Source: Asterochloris sp. CNOR1 (Eukaryota > Chlorophyta > Trebouxiophyceae > Trebouxiales > Trebouxiaceae). Taken from it: a stretch of DNA of 64,000 nucleotides. The notes under the pieces were generated by a model, which saw only the letters and a list, made by a program, of their open reading frames with translations, ran no database searches and was not told where the DNA came from. Of this stretch, positions 1-11,720 are shown in pieces. The DNA is taken from positions 2,542,001-2,606,000 of the forward strand of contig OZ017757.1 in NCBI GenBank assembly GCA_963969365.1, given 5' to 3'. The number at the start of each line of letters is the position of its first letter. Within the stretch, counting starts at the first letter, position 1. The position numbers and the translations under genes were made by a program.

Positions 1-3000
1 CACTCAGGGTGCAGAGTTTGAGATTCTGCGCAGGTACCAGTCCACAAGCCCTGATACTACAGACCACACCAGCTGACACAATGTGTCCTGTATCAGGCTG
101 CAGGCTAGCACATGGCGGGTGCTGCCTTCAGCAGAGGGGGAGGTTGCTGCGCTTGGCCAGATCCTCTGCACATACTATGCAAGACGTAGAGGCTGCAGGG
201 TCCCTGGTCAAACATGAGAGCAGCTGTGGGATGCCTGGCTATCAGTCAAAGGCCCAGCAAGTCTTTCAAGGCAGCAACAGGCTGAGATTGCCACTGCCCA
301 ACAGTGAGGCGGTTCTGGGCCTTCTGGGTCCTTGGCAGGCACTGAAACTGCCATGGCTCATCCAAGACTCACCCCCAGGCTCAGTGCATGTTCATAGCCA
401 GTCTGGATGTCTGCCACACTGTGCCCGATCCTGCAGGAGGGCTCATCGTGGTTCAAAATCGTCTCCCCGGGCGCCTGCACCACTAAGGCTGCCCACAGGT
501 TGTTCAGTGGGTGCCCTGAGGGGGGCGCACGGCGAATGGCGCGCTTCAAGATGTGCTGTCGCTCCTTCAGTGACCGCTTGATGACACTCTGCAGGCAGCA
601 AGGCAGAGGGAAGCTCAGGCGGGAGCTAGCTCAGGCCTGACTCCAGCACCTTCACAGGCACTGACTGCTTCCAGATCAGCTGTTTGAGCAATCTGTTGCA
701 TGACATGGTGGGAAAGAGACATGCATTCGAATGTGACTTCAGCGAGCAGGGCTGCCTTTGAACTGGAGCAGTGTACAGGAGATGCACCGTTGCAGGATGT
801 CTGGCGCTTCAGGTTGAGCTTGGCCGCGCAGGGCTGCTTAGTGCAGAAGAACTCAGAGGCCCAGCCCTGTATGAGGTACAGTCTGTGCCTCTCCGTGCAG
901 AGGGACCATCACGCCAATTGCACTGACAGACGGCTTCATTGTGTCCCATGACCTAGTCAAGCCAGTCAGACATCAGCTCTGGCCTGGATTGCTCTCTGAA
1001 ACAACACACAGCAAAGTATTTGACTGCAGCTCACCCCGTCAGGCTCCAAGAACATGATGTCGAACACAACATAGGTGAGGCACAGCTCCCCCAGCACAGG
1101 CTCGCTGTAGTCTGGATCGGCTGTGTTCACCTCTGAGGTGTTCACTTTGTGGTCGGCAGGACGAGCATCCCGCGCGCCAAGCACCACGTTTTTGAGGTTC
1201 CCGAAGGGTTCAAAGCGCTTCCTGCAGGGGGTACATAGAGAGCATGGAAGACCATGCTTGTGAGGCTGCTCAAGGCATGTGGCTGCGTCTAACCCCTTGG
1301 CAGCCAGCATGTGTGGGAACCAAGCTTCAGCACCACACTGATAAAGCACAGCCAAAGTTTCTGCCACCAGCTGCCTGCTTGTTGGTCACAAACAATGCCT
1401 GCACGCAATTGTTGCATCTGCTCCTTTTCACCAAAGCAGGCGGACCAGGCAAGCCACAGATGATGCTGTGGTCTCATGTCCGACGTCTTTACACAGAAGG
1501 CAAGCAGTGTGCTCGTCCAGGTCTACATTCAAGCACAAAGCCTGCACAGCTGCAGGCCTGTACCAAGTCTGTTGGCAGCCAACTGCACTTCCAAGCAGCT
1601 CACCTGCTCACCATCAACACCAACAGACCTCTATCTGGCTGCATGGCGGCAGCACACTCAGGCTGCTAAGCTTTGCACTTTGTGTCTGTGAAACCTTGGA
1701 CGCCTTGCTGCAAGCTGTGCAGGCTCTGTAGACACGGCTGTGCTCCAAGCAGGGCTGTATGCATAAGCTAGAGGCAACCCAGGCCCTGACCTGCTCTTGT
1801 TCCACACAACGAACTCGCCGTCCAAGATGCAGCTCTCAGGGATGATCTGGAGAGCCGCGACGGCATTCATGACAGAGTACCATGACTGCGCACCATGCTC
1901 CTTGTTGTTCCTGCTCCAGTACTGGAACTTGTTCCCCATTCTGTGCAGCTGGATGCGTTCCCCTACAGGCACAGCAGCGTGTGCATTTGCCTCAAACTTG
2001 CCAGACTACGAAGCTTGCTGCACTGACAGAGGATCTGCAGACACGACGGTGCATCATCTCAAGGAGAGCAGGCGTGACGTGCTTGCTATGTGTGTTTGAT
2101 TCAGGAACAGATTCTGTGTGTCTTCAGCCTCATCAGTATCAGGTCTATTGCGCTTGCAGGACACCTCGCGCAGCAGGACACCTCGCGCAGGCCTTTCGAC
2201 TACATCAGCAATGTTCGTAAGGCAGCCAAGCAGCCAGCAGGCATGTGAGTACACCCCAGCTGAGGCGCCTGGCATTGGCAGCGCGTTCAGACGGGCGCTT
2301 TTGCCTGAGACAGGGCTTATGACTCATGCGATGCATGACATGCTGCACTGCCCCCACTGTGGCGAAGAGACACAGAGTGTGTCACGCCTGGATACACAAG
2401 GATGCAGCAGCAGCAGCCCACCATCCAGCTTGATGTCGATTCTGAACTCCTTGTTCAGTCCAGGCTTGGGGCTGGACATCTTGCTGAAGGCCTGTTCCAC
2501 GCTGAACACCTTCTCCGCAAGCTGGGGCTTGATGGAGCCCTTGCCTGGCTCAATGTCCTGCAGGGCAATGGCAGCAGGGAGTCGGGACTGGGCATTGAAG
2601 GTTGGCTGAAGCCCAAGCTCAGCTCAGTGTCCTGCAGGGCAGTGGCAGCAGGGCCTCGGGCCCCATTAAGCCTCAGCTTGCGGAGAAGATGTTGGTGTGG
2701 ACCAAGCCTTCAGCAAGATGTCCAGCCCCAAGGAGTTGTGCAGCCCACCCCCTCTCAAGCTGGCCAAGGCCTTGACCTGACGCTCAACTCTCCAAGCCCT
2801 CCTTCTGTGCATGTCAGAATAGCCGCAGTGACAGAACCAGCGGCACACAGCCTGTGGGCATCAGCAGCTTCTTCTAGCAGTGCCTCACGGGTACCCTTGC
2901 AGAACAAAGGTCAAGGGGCAGGCACAGCACCTGACTGCACACTCCTGTACAGCTATGCCTTGTCGGGTGGTTCCATGCGCGGCTGCACGTCTGACAGGCG

Positions 3001-5656
3001 CCAGCAAGGGTGGCGCACGAGCGGAGCTGTGGCTCCAGCGTCTGTGACAGGCCCTTGCTGGACTTGAGCTGGAACGCTGACGTAGGCCTGAAGGCGCTGC
3101 TGAATGGGCATCCCTTTTTAAACTGCTGCCTGCCGTCAACGGTGGCAGCAGGTCCTGCCCCCACTGAAAGCAGCGCCCTCCTCAAAATGCAGGTCCAGGC
3201 GCCTGCCATATGCATCTTATTATGCACATGCACGCACTTCAGCAAGCTTGCCTGAGTCATGCTGCCTGAGCAGGCTGCCTGAGATGCACGAACCTCTCAA
3301 GCATTGTGCCAAGCACAGAGCTTGAGTCACCACTCACTCGGCGCTTGGCCCTGATGCTGGGGTCCTGCAGCTCTCTGCAGACGCGTTCCAGGTCCTGGCA
3401 GACGTCATGCAGATCCATGGCGTCCTTGTGAAACTCGCGCAGCACAGTCTTCTCGCTGACGCCGAGCTGCAGCGCAAGGGGCAGGGCTGGCTGGGTCAGT
3501 CCAGCAACTAGAGCCTTGTCCTGCACATCAATTGCATGCAGGGCGGCAGAATCAAGAGGTCAGAAGTGGCCAGCAGACGCCCCAACCCAAGCAAGGTGAG
3601 GCTTGCTCATTGACTGCGGCACAGAGGAGTGCTGTTGAACCAGCTAGGCAGCAGCAGGTGAGTGAGATGCCTGAAAGGCAGTGAATGTGCACAGAGGGGC
3701 AGGCCCACTGTGCAGCAGCCACGCCAAGTCAGGCTGCAGTGCGTGGTGGCTGCTAGGCAGGAAAGGGAGTGGTGCAGGCCCTGACAATTGCAGGCAGCCT
3801 AAGACCTGCAGTGCAAGAGTTCGCCGGCGCAGTGCTCAGCAGAGAAAAGCTCGCATGCAGCCCTGCACAGTCCTTATGCCCTGCCCACAGTCTTTGTGCC
3901 CTGCAAACCAACATGGCTCTTGAGTACCAATGGACAGGCAGCCAGCCCTCCAGCGACTTTGCCCTGGCCCTTCATGTCGTCAAGGATGAGGGCTCACATG
4001 CACTGCAGGCAATGCTGCTTAGGCAGCCAGCAATCAACTAGATTGCTCAGCCTGACCTTCAGTCCTCAGCAATGGTGGCCTGCATGCGGCACCAGCACTG
4101 CTCCACATTTCTCAAGCACTTGGGCCTTGCAGCCAGCGCACACACCACACTGCACAGGCTGACCTTCATGTCCTTCAGGATGATCTTTGTGATCCAGAAC
4201 ATCATGCGCGGGGAGCACATTGTGACCAGTTCCCTCAGAATGGGGGACTTCTTGTTGTCTGGCTTGGTCAGCTCGTCCAGCGTCTTGTTCAGGTCAGCCA
4301 CCTTCAGCCTGCGCTCAGCCTCGCTGACAGCAGGCTTACCGTCAAGATCTGGGCCATCCTGGACGCTGCAGACCTTGGTGAAGAGCTCCTGCAGGGGGAG
4401 GGGCAGCTCAGCAGCTCTGCACTGGACACAGGGAAAGCTGCCTGCTGTGTTGGGGGCAGGTGTGAGGGCACTCTCCTGCACGGCGCGGTGCTTGATGGAC
4501 AGCTCCTGCAGGTAGAGAAGTAGTCTATCTTGGATCAGGAGCTTCCAAGCTTTTGGGTGGTTGCAGCGCTGAACAGCAGCTTCAGCAGGGAAGTGGGCCG
4601 CTCAGCAGATTTTTGCACTAAATGCAGCGGAGCCGGCCCCCGTGCAGGACAGGGGTGGGGCTGCTCTCATGCACGCCGCAGCACTGCTGAGCAGCTCCTG
4701 CAGGGGAGTCAACTGTTCAGCAACTTTGCATCAGACACAGGGGAGGTGCCCCCGTTCCAGGACAGGGATGGGGGTGCTGAGTTCTGTCAAGCTGAGGCTG
4801 GACTAGGTCTCATTGGCTGCGCAGAGGCATGCAGGGATAGGCTGGCCTCATGCAGCCCTCAGCAGAAGGGGAAAAGGGTGGAGGGGCAGTTTGCATGAGA
4901 CGGAGGGTGACCCCGCCAGCTGTGCAGGCCAGGTTTGGTTGCTGACTGTGAACAGGTCCTGAAAGGCGGGCAAGTCTGAAGAGTGGGAGGGGGGGAAAGG
5001 GCAAGATACAAAGGGACCTATGCTCTGCGGCCAGCAGGAACGCTGCACTGATGTCTGGCATCTGACCATGCTAAGGAATGGACATTGCTGATGCATGTGC
5101 TTTCCTGACATGCTGGGTGCACTGGCAGGAGCCTTGGTCAGCCTCTCAGCCTAGTCACCGATTGCCTGCTCACAGCGTGCATGGTCTTCGCAAAGTAGCC
5201 AGCATTGCGGCCCTCCTTGTATCTCATAGCGGCCTGCCCATTGGTCTTTGGATCAAAGCCACATGCGAGGCACAGAGCCTTGGACAGGGACGTCTCCTTC
5301 AGCAGGTAGTTGCCTCGCTTGTTGTCCAGCTGCACAAGCCAGCGATAAGTCCCTTTAAATGGCGCACAGTGCAGGAGCTAATGCTGTTCAGCCAGCTGAC
5401 AAGCAGCCCTTGCCTGAGCAGGCAGTCCAGGATGTCCACTGAGGCTACATGCTGCTAAGGAGCTCACCTGGGGCAGAATCAGCCTCAAGACACTGAACAG
5501 ATCGTTGCTGGGCCTGACCAAGTTGTTTCTCATGAACCTTTGCAGGGCCTGGATCCTTTTGGCGCCCTTGGCCCCAGACACATCTTCGAAGAATATGCAT
5601 AGAGTGATAAAAGACAGCTGAGAGGGTGCCACCTTCTGGGTGGCCATCGTGAGCAC
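1..5656 (-). CDS. LIG4: DNA ligase IV, 5' part (gene continues beyond window start)
   Basis: ATP-dependent DNA ligase that seals double-strand breaks in non-homologous end joining, in the nucleus with XRCC4. Exons visible on the minus strand, in order: 5656-5468 (N-terminal domain; start MLTMATQ, with a second ATG 9 bases in), about 5333-5170 (SLSKALCLACGFDP region), about 4394-4165 (ending WITKIILKDMKV), about 3520-3320 (GVSEKTVLREFHKDAMDL), 2557-2422 (PQLAEKVFSVEQAFSKM, ending KLD), about 1965-1790 (GERIQLHRMGNKFQYWSRNN and CILDGEFVVWNK), about 1220-1035 (LTYVVFDIMFLEPDG) and about 600-430 (KERQHILKRAIRRAP). The adenylation motif KLDGE, with its nucleotide-accepting Lys, is split across the 2422 junction in matching phase. 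The C-terminal catalytic part and BRCT repeats lie outside the window. The order and motifs fit LIG4 better than LIG1. It is head to head with the membrane-protein gene at 6586. Confidence 0.9.
2465..2735. repeat. Inverted duplicate of LIG4 exon in the preceding intron
   Basis: About 2465-2530 (inside the exon at 2422-2557) and about 2670-2735 are imperfect reverse complements over some 63 bases; I count roughly nine mismatches. Between them sit two direct copies of a 25-30 base stretch (tgtcctgcagggca) at about 2553 and 2629. The right arm therefore reads, on the plus strand, like a second copy of the ligase exon encoding PQLAEK and AFSKMSS. The arms could pair in the pre-mRNA. Confidence 0.75.
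4376..4900. repeat. Tandem copies of a LIG4 exon acceptor edge
   Basis: The real acceptor (ctgcag|GAGCTCTTC on the minus strand) lies at about 4394. The surrounding motif agctcctgcagg recurs at about 4500 and 4690, with a weaker copy near 4580, and the flanking Gly/Ser-like sequence recurs with it (cagacacaggg at about 4430 and 4740; caggacaggg at about 4648 and 4758). The unit is roughly 100-200 bases and degenerate. It fills the intron upstream of the exon that starts ELFTKV. Confidence 0.6.
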
Positions 5657-6585
5657 TGCTGGTCAGCCAGGACTCACAGACACACAGCCGTGAGCTCCAA
5701 GGGCATGCTGAGATTGAAATTGCGCATGCTGTGCTTCGCCACTTGCCTTCTAATTTGAAACCACCACATCTCTGTTCTGTCACAATTGTTCTCCCTTTGC
5801 TCACCATGAGCAGCAGGCTACATGCAACAGCAGCTGCTGCCTGGGTGCCTACACTTGAGGTCTCAACCTTTTTGCCAGAGAGCGGTCAACTGACAAGACT
5901 TGGGCAATGTTGCTTGCTGCCTGTTGTTCAGGCGCCCAGCACGTGCCAAGCAGCCTCAAAGCACACATGTGAGCGTGACTTCAGCAAGTTATCGCCTTGT
6001 TCAGGGCTTCATGACTGCCTGCACAGGATCACTGAACCTCTGGAAGGGCTGACAAGCTTGGCAGATGGTGCATCCTCAGCACATTATGCCAAGGCGCTGA
6101 TGCACGCGCCTAGCAAACTGCTGTGGACCCAATAGAGCTTGAGGAAACACAATTCCTCATTGAGCAACCCGTCTTGCAGATGAAGGGGCTCAGCCCATGC
6201 AGGCAAAGAGGTTCAAGAGAAGCATGCGGGAGGCATAGCCCTTGGTGGTCCTCAGGCCTAGGCCTCAAATGCTCACAGATGTGGCCGTAGGTTTAAGAGA
6301 GTATAACAGAGTCACCTGCGTTCGGCTCTGTTGCATCTTTCATACAAAAGACGAAAACTTGTCTTCATGTGTGACCTAGGGCTGAGGATTCTAGATGCAG
6401 CCCAATATTCCTATGAGCAACGCGATTTGTTGGTGAGAGCAAGACATGTCTGGCCAGGCTATTGGAGTCAGCCCCAGCATCAAGCATCTCGTAATCAGTG
6501 ACTGTCCATCACCCTGTGTATGTGAGCTGCCCCTCTCCGTCAGAGCTCATTGGGGCAGCCCGTGCTCCTCAGCAGTTATTGTAGC
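5657..6585. other. Intergenic region between divergent genes
   Basis: This is the gap between the LIG4 start (minus strand) and the membrane-protein start (plus strand), so it should hold both promoters. I see no coding evidence; the open frame at 5731-6135 lacks splice context and family resemblance. No clear TATA box or repeat array was found. Confidence 0.6.
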
Positions 6586-9500
6586 ATGAGGAATGGGCTG
6601 CTGCTGGCTTGTGGCTTGTGGCTGATCCAAGCAGCTGCAGACTTGGACTACAGCTCCACAGTAGATAAGCTGCTGAGCTGCTGGAATGTTAAGAGCTCAA
6701 CATGCCAGTCACAAGTCTCTGCAGCACTGTCAGTGCTGGCCGGCGTCCTGCAGGACCCTACGACCACAGTGAGCTCTCTTGTGCTAATGGCTGCACCAGT
6801 TGCAAGCGTCATGTCTCACCGGGATGCTGGTTTGCACTGCACAGTGCTCACAGGCCTGCACCGTTTGCTGCAGCCGGAGGTGGCGCCCCTAGATGTCGCA
6901 TGTGCTGCCAGCACTGGCTCTGCAAGCTGCCTGGCCAGCGTCACTGCCAGCTTCAACCAGAGCCTGGGCAGCATCCCAGGTGTGGAGCTGGCCAGACCAC
7001 ACCTCAGTGTACATGGTCACTGCCACCAGCTCTGCAGGAGCAAGGTGCACATGCCTGCACCAACAGCCTTGGCCCGCAACAGGGTGGCAGGCAGGCTGCT
7101 GCGCCTGCCAGAGGAGCTGACGCTTGAGTCTGAGCATGCTGCCTGCCTATGCAGACCCTGGAACATGTCTGCAGCTGCCCAACAGCCGCCTGGCGGCAGC
7201 AGCCAGCCTGACCCAGCAGTTTGCCTGCCTCTCAGACTCCTCGGGCAGCAACTGCCTCCTCAAGGTGGTCTCAGCGTTGGAGGACTCCCAAAATACTGAC
7301 CTGCTTACTAGCCTCAGGTGAGTTTGCACTGGAGGTGTTCACCAAGGCAGTGCGCTTCACCAGTGTGTTCCGTGACAAGATGTGCTTGATCCGTCATCTG
7401 AACCTTTCTCAGCAGCGTTTGATGCTGGCTTGGCATCTGCTGAAGCACTGGAGAGTCTGCAGCATCGGCTTCTGCCTTCCAAGCTGCTGGGTCAGGCCTG
7501 TGGGCACAGCAAATGGTGCTGCCTGCAGGTACCTGAACGATTCAGCCACAGTACCCACAAGCTCCCTGTTAGCGACCTGTGCCTTTCTGAAACCCACTGG
7601 CTGCTGTGCCACCAGCATTGTCAACGCGACATCTGCCCTACTGCGCTCGGGCTGTCACACTGGGCTGGCAAACTACATGGCCAGCCTGCCCGCGATATGC
7701 CACTCAGCAGGTGGGGTGCCGGCCATGCTTGCTCAGCCGGCATGAAGCACCTGCGCAACAGCACAGCTTAAGGCACTGAACTGCATGTGCTGCATGGCTG
7801 AGTAGATAGTGTGGTTGCCAGGGCCAGCGGGCCCACACCTGTTGACTCCCATCATGGCATGACGATTCAGTGCAACACACGCAAATACAGCCGGCTGGCC
7901 TCTCAATGCGACTCAAGTCATGCCTGCCAGAGTTGAATGCAAATTGCCCATGCTCACTCAAGGCCGGTGCTGTCACCCTGGGCTGCAGGAACTCTGAAGC
8001 TATGCAGACGCCGAGACAGTTGCTGTGCCATGTTGCAGGGTACGCACTGACAGCTGGCTGCAGTGGGTTCTCCATTCCCACCTCCCTGCAGGCCAGTCGC
8101 ACAGACTGTCCGGCAAGAGGCATCGGCAACGTCACCTGCTCCCAGAGCCAGCTGGCAGTGTCCACCTGCCCAGCCACGGGCTGTGACCTGTACTGTGCCA
8201 TGCTGGGCCCACTGACGTCAACCAGCTCCAGCAGCAGCGGCTCCCACAAGACCCTGGACACGCAAGACATCGTGGTCATCACCATCTGTGAGTTGCAGCT
8301 CATCACTGCGTGAGCCTGTGGCAGCCGACTGCTGAGACTCGCGGTGCTCAAGCGGATGCAGGAGGCCCAGCTCTGGCCGGGCTGCCTCCAGCTCACAGCT
8401 GCAATTCCATATCACAATGTTCAGGTGCCTGTTTGCCACAGCGAGCTGCTGTCACTGATCCTGTGCGAGCCTGCGTGCAGCAGCAAGGCTTCTCCTTGCC
8501 ACTTACCATCTCCTGCCAGGACACCAGGAGCATCTGTATGTCTGTGATCTACCAAGCACAACCCCACTGATGCCTGCTGCCAGCCTCCACGGCACAGCTT
8601 TCAATTCAGTCAGCGGTCTGCAGCTCATCTTCACACCTTTGCGGCAGGCAGCTTTCTGGAGCTGATGCTGTCTTCTGTGGGCCCAAAGGCTCTACCATGC
8701 AGCCAGCACCGCTGCGCCCCCTGCAGCGGCTGCAGCTTCCCCGCCTGGCTGTCATCAAACTCCCACAGCGCCGTGGCACTTGACCCTGCACCTGTACCTG
8801 CTGCAGGCGGGTTCTTAGCTGTCCTGCTGGCAATTCAGGCTTTGTCGCTTCACCTGGCCGCCTGTTCTGCTGGACCCCTGCACCGGCTGCAGGTGGCCTC
8901 CCAGCCTGGCTGGGATTCATGTCCGCAGCACCGTACAGGTCACCTGACCCAACACCTGTATCTGCTGCAGGCGGCTTCTTGGCTGTGCCGCTGGCAATGG
9001 AGGCCCGATTGCTTCACCTGGCCGCCCGCACAACAGCCCAGCCCTGCACCGGCTGCAGGTGGCCTCCCAGCCTGGTTGGCAGTGCCATCCGCAGCTCCAG
9101 GTCACCTGACCCTGCACCTCTACCTGCTGCAGGCGACTCTTTGGCTCTGCTACTGGCGAGCAAGGCCCACGGCTTCACTTCACAGCCTGCCCCTAAGCCC
9201 CCCTGCACCTCCTGCAGGCCACGTTCTAGCCCCAACAGAGTCCGCCCCTGCAGACGAAGACATGCACCTGCTGCAGGCCGCATTTTAGCCCCAGCAGAGT
9301 CTGCCCCTGCAGACGAAGACATGCACCTCCTGCAGGCCGCATTCTAGCCCCAACAGAGTACGCCCGTGCAGACGAAGACATGCACCTGCTGCAGGCGGCT
9401 TCCTGGCCCTGCTGCTGGCCTTCATGGCCTACCAGTTCCGGCGCAAGTTCCTGTGCGGCTGCTGCAAGCCGCAGGAGGAGGTCATCGCTCGGGTCAACAA

Positions 9501-11457
9501 GGAGGAGCTCTTCGGCGTGGCCTCTGTTGTGCACAGCATGAGCGACATGGGGCGCTCCACCATGTCCATGTCTGCACCCAAGTGAGTATCACACCCCAGC
9601 AATGGAATGACTGGCAGCTGCTTGGGCCTCTGGTACCTCTTGGAGTCCGTGGTGCACAGCATGAACGAGCGCTGCTGGCAAACGCGGGCAGGGGTGCTCT
9701 GAGGTGCCCCTGCCTGCAGGAAGGGTGCCTTGCACACAATGGCAGGAAGGGGCTGGGATTGAGGCGGGTGATTGGCCTGTGCTTGCCTGGGCGCTGCAGC
9801 ACATCTTTCCCAGAGTGAACAAGGCAGAGCTTGCTGGGACTCAGGCGACAGGCGCCTGCGCTCAGCTGCAGCTGGCAGATCGCCTCCTCCTGCAGCAGGC
9901 GCCTGCTCTGTCTGCAGCTCCCTGGCACACACGGTCACCGACCGTGGGGCAGCCCAGTGATGCCTGGTCTGCTGCAGCAGCTGCCACTTGCATGGCCGCT
10001 GCACCTCCACAATGACCGTGCAGGCTGCTTGCTTGGCATACAATGGGCGCCGGCAGGCCCCTGCTGCCTGCTCATGAAGATGAGCGGAGCACCTTTGTGT
10101 GTCAACCGCTGCCTGACTTGGCATTTGCAGATGCTGGGCTTTGCTCTACAGATGCTGCAACCCTCCCATCCCCTAAACAGCTGCGGCTTGACACCCATAT
10201 GGGTTGTAAGCAGTGCACAATGCTCTGCTGGACAGGAACCCCTTCATCCAGATGACAGATCGCGTCCCCTCCCACGTGGCCGCCAAGAGGACATTCAGAA
10301 CCTCAGCTGTGTCCTTCACCTCCCAGCACAGCTCAAGGCCCGCCACAGGCGAGCTCAACATCGCCGCACTCGTGCACGAAAGGTCCATGACAGCCCAGCA
10401 GTCTGGCAGGAGCCGCTCAATGGGGCAGAGTCTGCACAGGGGCCAGCTCAGCTCGCTGGGGCAGGGCGTGCACCGGAGTCAGCTGGGCCCTCCTGGGCAC
10501 GAGAGGGGCATAATCACCCAAGAGCCAGGGAAGAGCCGCTCGCCGGGGCCTGGCGTGCCCAGGGGCCAAACTGTCACACCGGTCCACGCAGGGGACATGA
10601 CAACACAGGAGTCTGGGAAGAGGTCAGTCAATGGGGCCAGCCGCCAAGAGGTGGTCCCTCTTGTCTCTCTTCTGTCTTCTCTTTCACAGCCCAATTCTGG
10701 GTTGCCACCTGCATGCGCCCGGGTTGTGTAGAAGGCAGGCAGGCAGCTGAGGCCCCCTGGCATGCGCCTGCCTTTCACTCTTGCCTGAGTTACTCAGTGC
10801 TGTACTTGCATGGCATCATGGTGTGGTGCTGCCGGCAGCAAGGGTGCAGCAAAGCACGCCACATCTCAGAGCCATCCTGGAGTTGCCGTCCTAGGTTGCA
10901 AGTGCCAGGAGCAAGACACTGCCATGGCTCAGGGAGCTGCAAGGTGCCTGCTGGCCGCTCACCCCCTTCTGACGCAGGAAGCATGCACGTGCAGGGCCAG
11001 CCTGGGACCCGTCCAGCAAAGCCCTGGCAGCACAACGGGCCTCCAACAAAGCGCAGGCAGCTCTGTGGGCATCCAGCACAGCCCTTGCAGTGCGCACAGC
11101 GACGCCAGCTACGACAGCACAGAGGCTTTGATCGGTAGCGCACCGCAGCACCTGAGTGCAGACGTGCTGCAGGCCCTGTCTGCCCAGGGTGCCTTGGGGC
11201 AGGAGCACCACCTCCAGCTCATGCGCAGCGGACACTCAGCCTCATCAGCGCACTCCATGCCAGCCTCTGTGGCCTCTGCCAGCTACCCGCCAGTGCAGGC
11301 GCCAGACTTCGGGGCCCTAGCGGCGCAGGGTGTGCCAATGGAGGCACATGGTGCCCGGGGGAGTCTGCCCAGGCATGCGGCACGGTCTCGCATGGGGCCG
11401 GCAGGCAGCCATGCAGCACATGATGCAGCGAGTCACCCTTCACCAGACAGAGTGTGA
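6586..11457 (+). CDS. Single-pass membrane protein, Cys-rich ectodomain, repeat-bearing tail
   Basis: Function not recognised. The start ATG at 6586 opens a signal peptide (MRNGLLLACGLWLIQAAA). The ectodomain is rich in Cys, Ser and Thr and is spread over exons near 6586-7040, 7124-7317 (donor CTCAG|GTGAG), about 7530-7710 and about 8040-8290 (ends in a Ser run and DIVVITIC). A further Cys-rich exon near 8424-8520 is possible. The exon from 9395 encodes the membrane helix (GGFLALLLAFMAYQF), a basic-Cys stop-transfer (RRKFLCGCC) and the start of the cytoplasmic side, to about 9582. The tail exons (about 10230-10620 and 10890-11457) are Ser/Gln/Gly-rich and carry three imperfect repeats of about 30 residues (for example MTAQQSGRSRSMGQ and IITQEPGKSRSPGP). 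The predicted topology is type I. It could be a surface receptor or cell-wall-facing protein. The exon borders in the ectodomain are uncertain. Confidence 0.65.
8790..9450 (+). repeat. Fourfold tandem copies of the transmembrane exon start
   Basis: The acceptor plus exon start ctgcag|gcggcttc recurs at about 8806, 8971, 9133 and 9395. Translated, the four copies read GGFLAVLLAIQ, GGFLAVPLAME, GDSLALLLASK and GGFLALLLAFMAY. Only the last continues into the basic stop-transfer sequence and the tail, so it is taken as the functional exon. The spacing is about 165, 162 and 262 bases; the last interval is longer because it holds a 59-base array. The sequences between copies (caccggctgcaggtggcctcccagcctgg) also repeat. 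Confidence 0.8.
9206..9390 (+). repeat. 59-base minisatellite, three units
   Basis: Units start at 9206, 9265 and 9324, and the start of a fourth at 9383 runs into the transmembrane exon. Each holds cacctgctgcaggccgc followed by ttctagccccaacagag and gcagacgaagacatg, with few mismatches. Every unit carries a ctgcag acceptor-like site. The array therefore extends the acceptor side of the exon at 9395. Confidence 0.9.
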
Positions 11458-11505
11458 CCCTGTGAGCTTTTGCTTGACTTGGACAGCAGGTTCAGACACT
11501 GAATA

Positions 11506-11510
11506 TGTAA
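11506..11510 (+). terminator. TGTAA polyadenylation signal
   Basis: TGTAA lies 49 bases after the stop codon of the membrane-protein gene. This is the usual chlorophyte polyadenylation motif. Confidence 0.5.
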
Positions 11511-11720
11511 ACAAGAGCCCTGAAGAACTCAGCCGCCCCATAAAAGCCAGTGAACCATGTTGCCATTTTTCAAAGAAATGAAGCTGAATTGTTGCAGTTT
11601 CCCGCTTCGACCAGCTGGCGAATGCTGTTGGCCCTGCCAAGATGCACCTGACATCTTCTCCAACATCGATCAGATCCGCTCAGTTGACGGCAGCAGGACC
11701 CGAAGCTCCGGTCAGCAAGC

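Noticed and set aside
1-360. Further LIG4 coding sequence at the window edge
   Set aside because: No minus-strand frame here matches the ligase segment expected after the exon at about 600-430, so it is read as intron.
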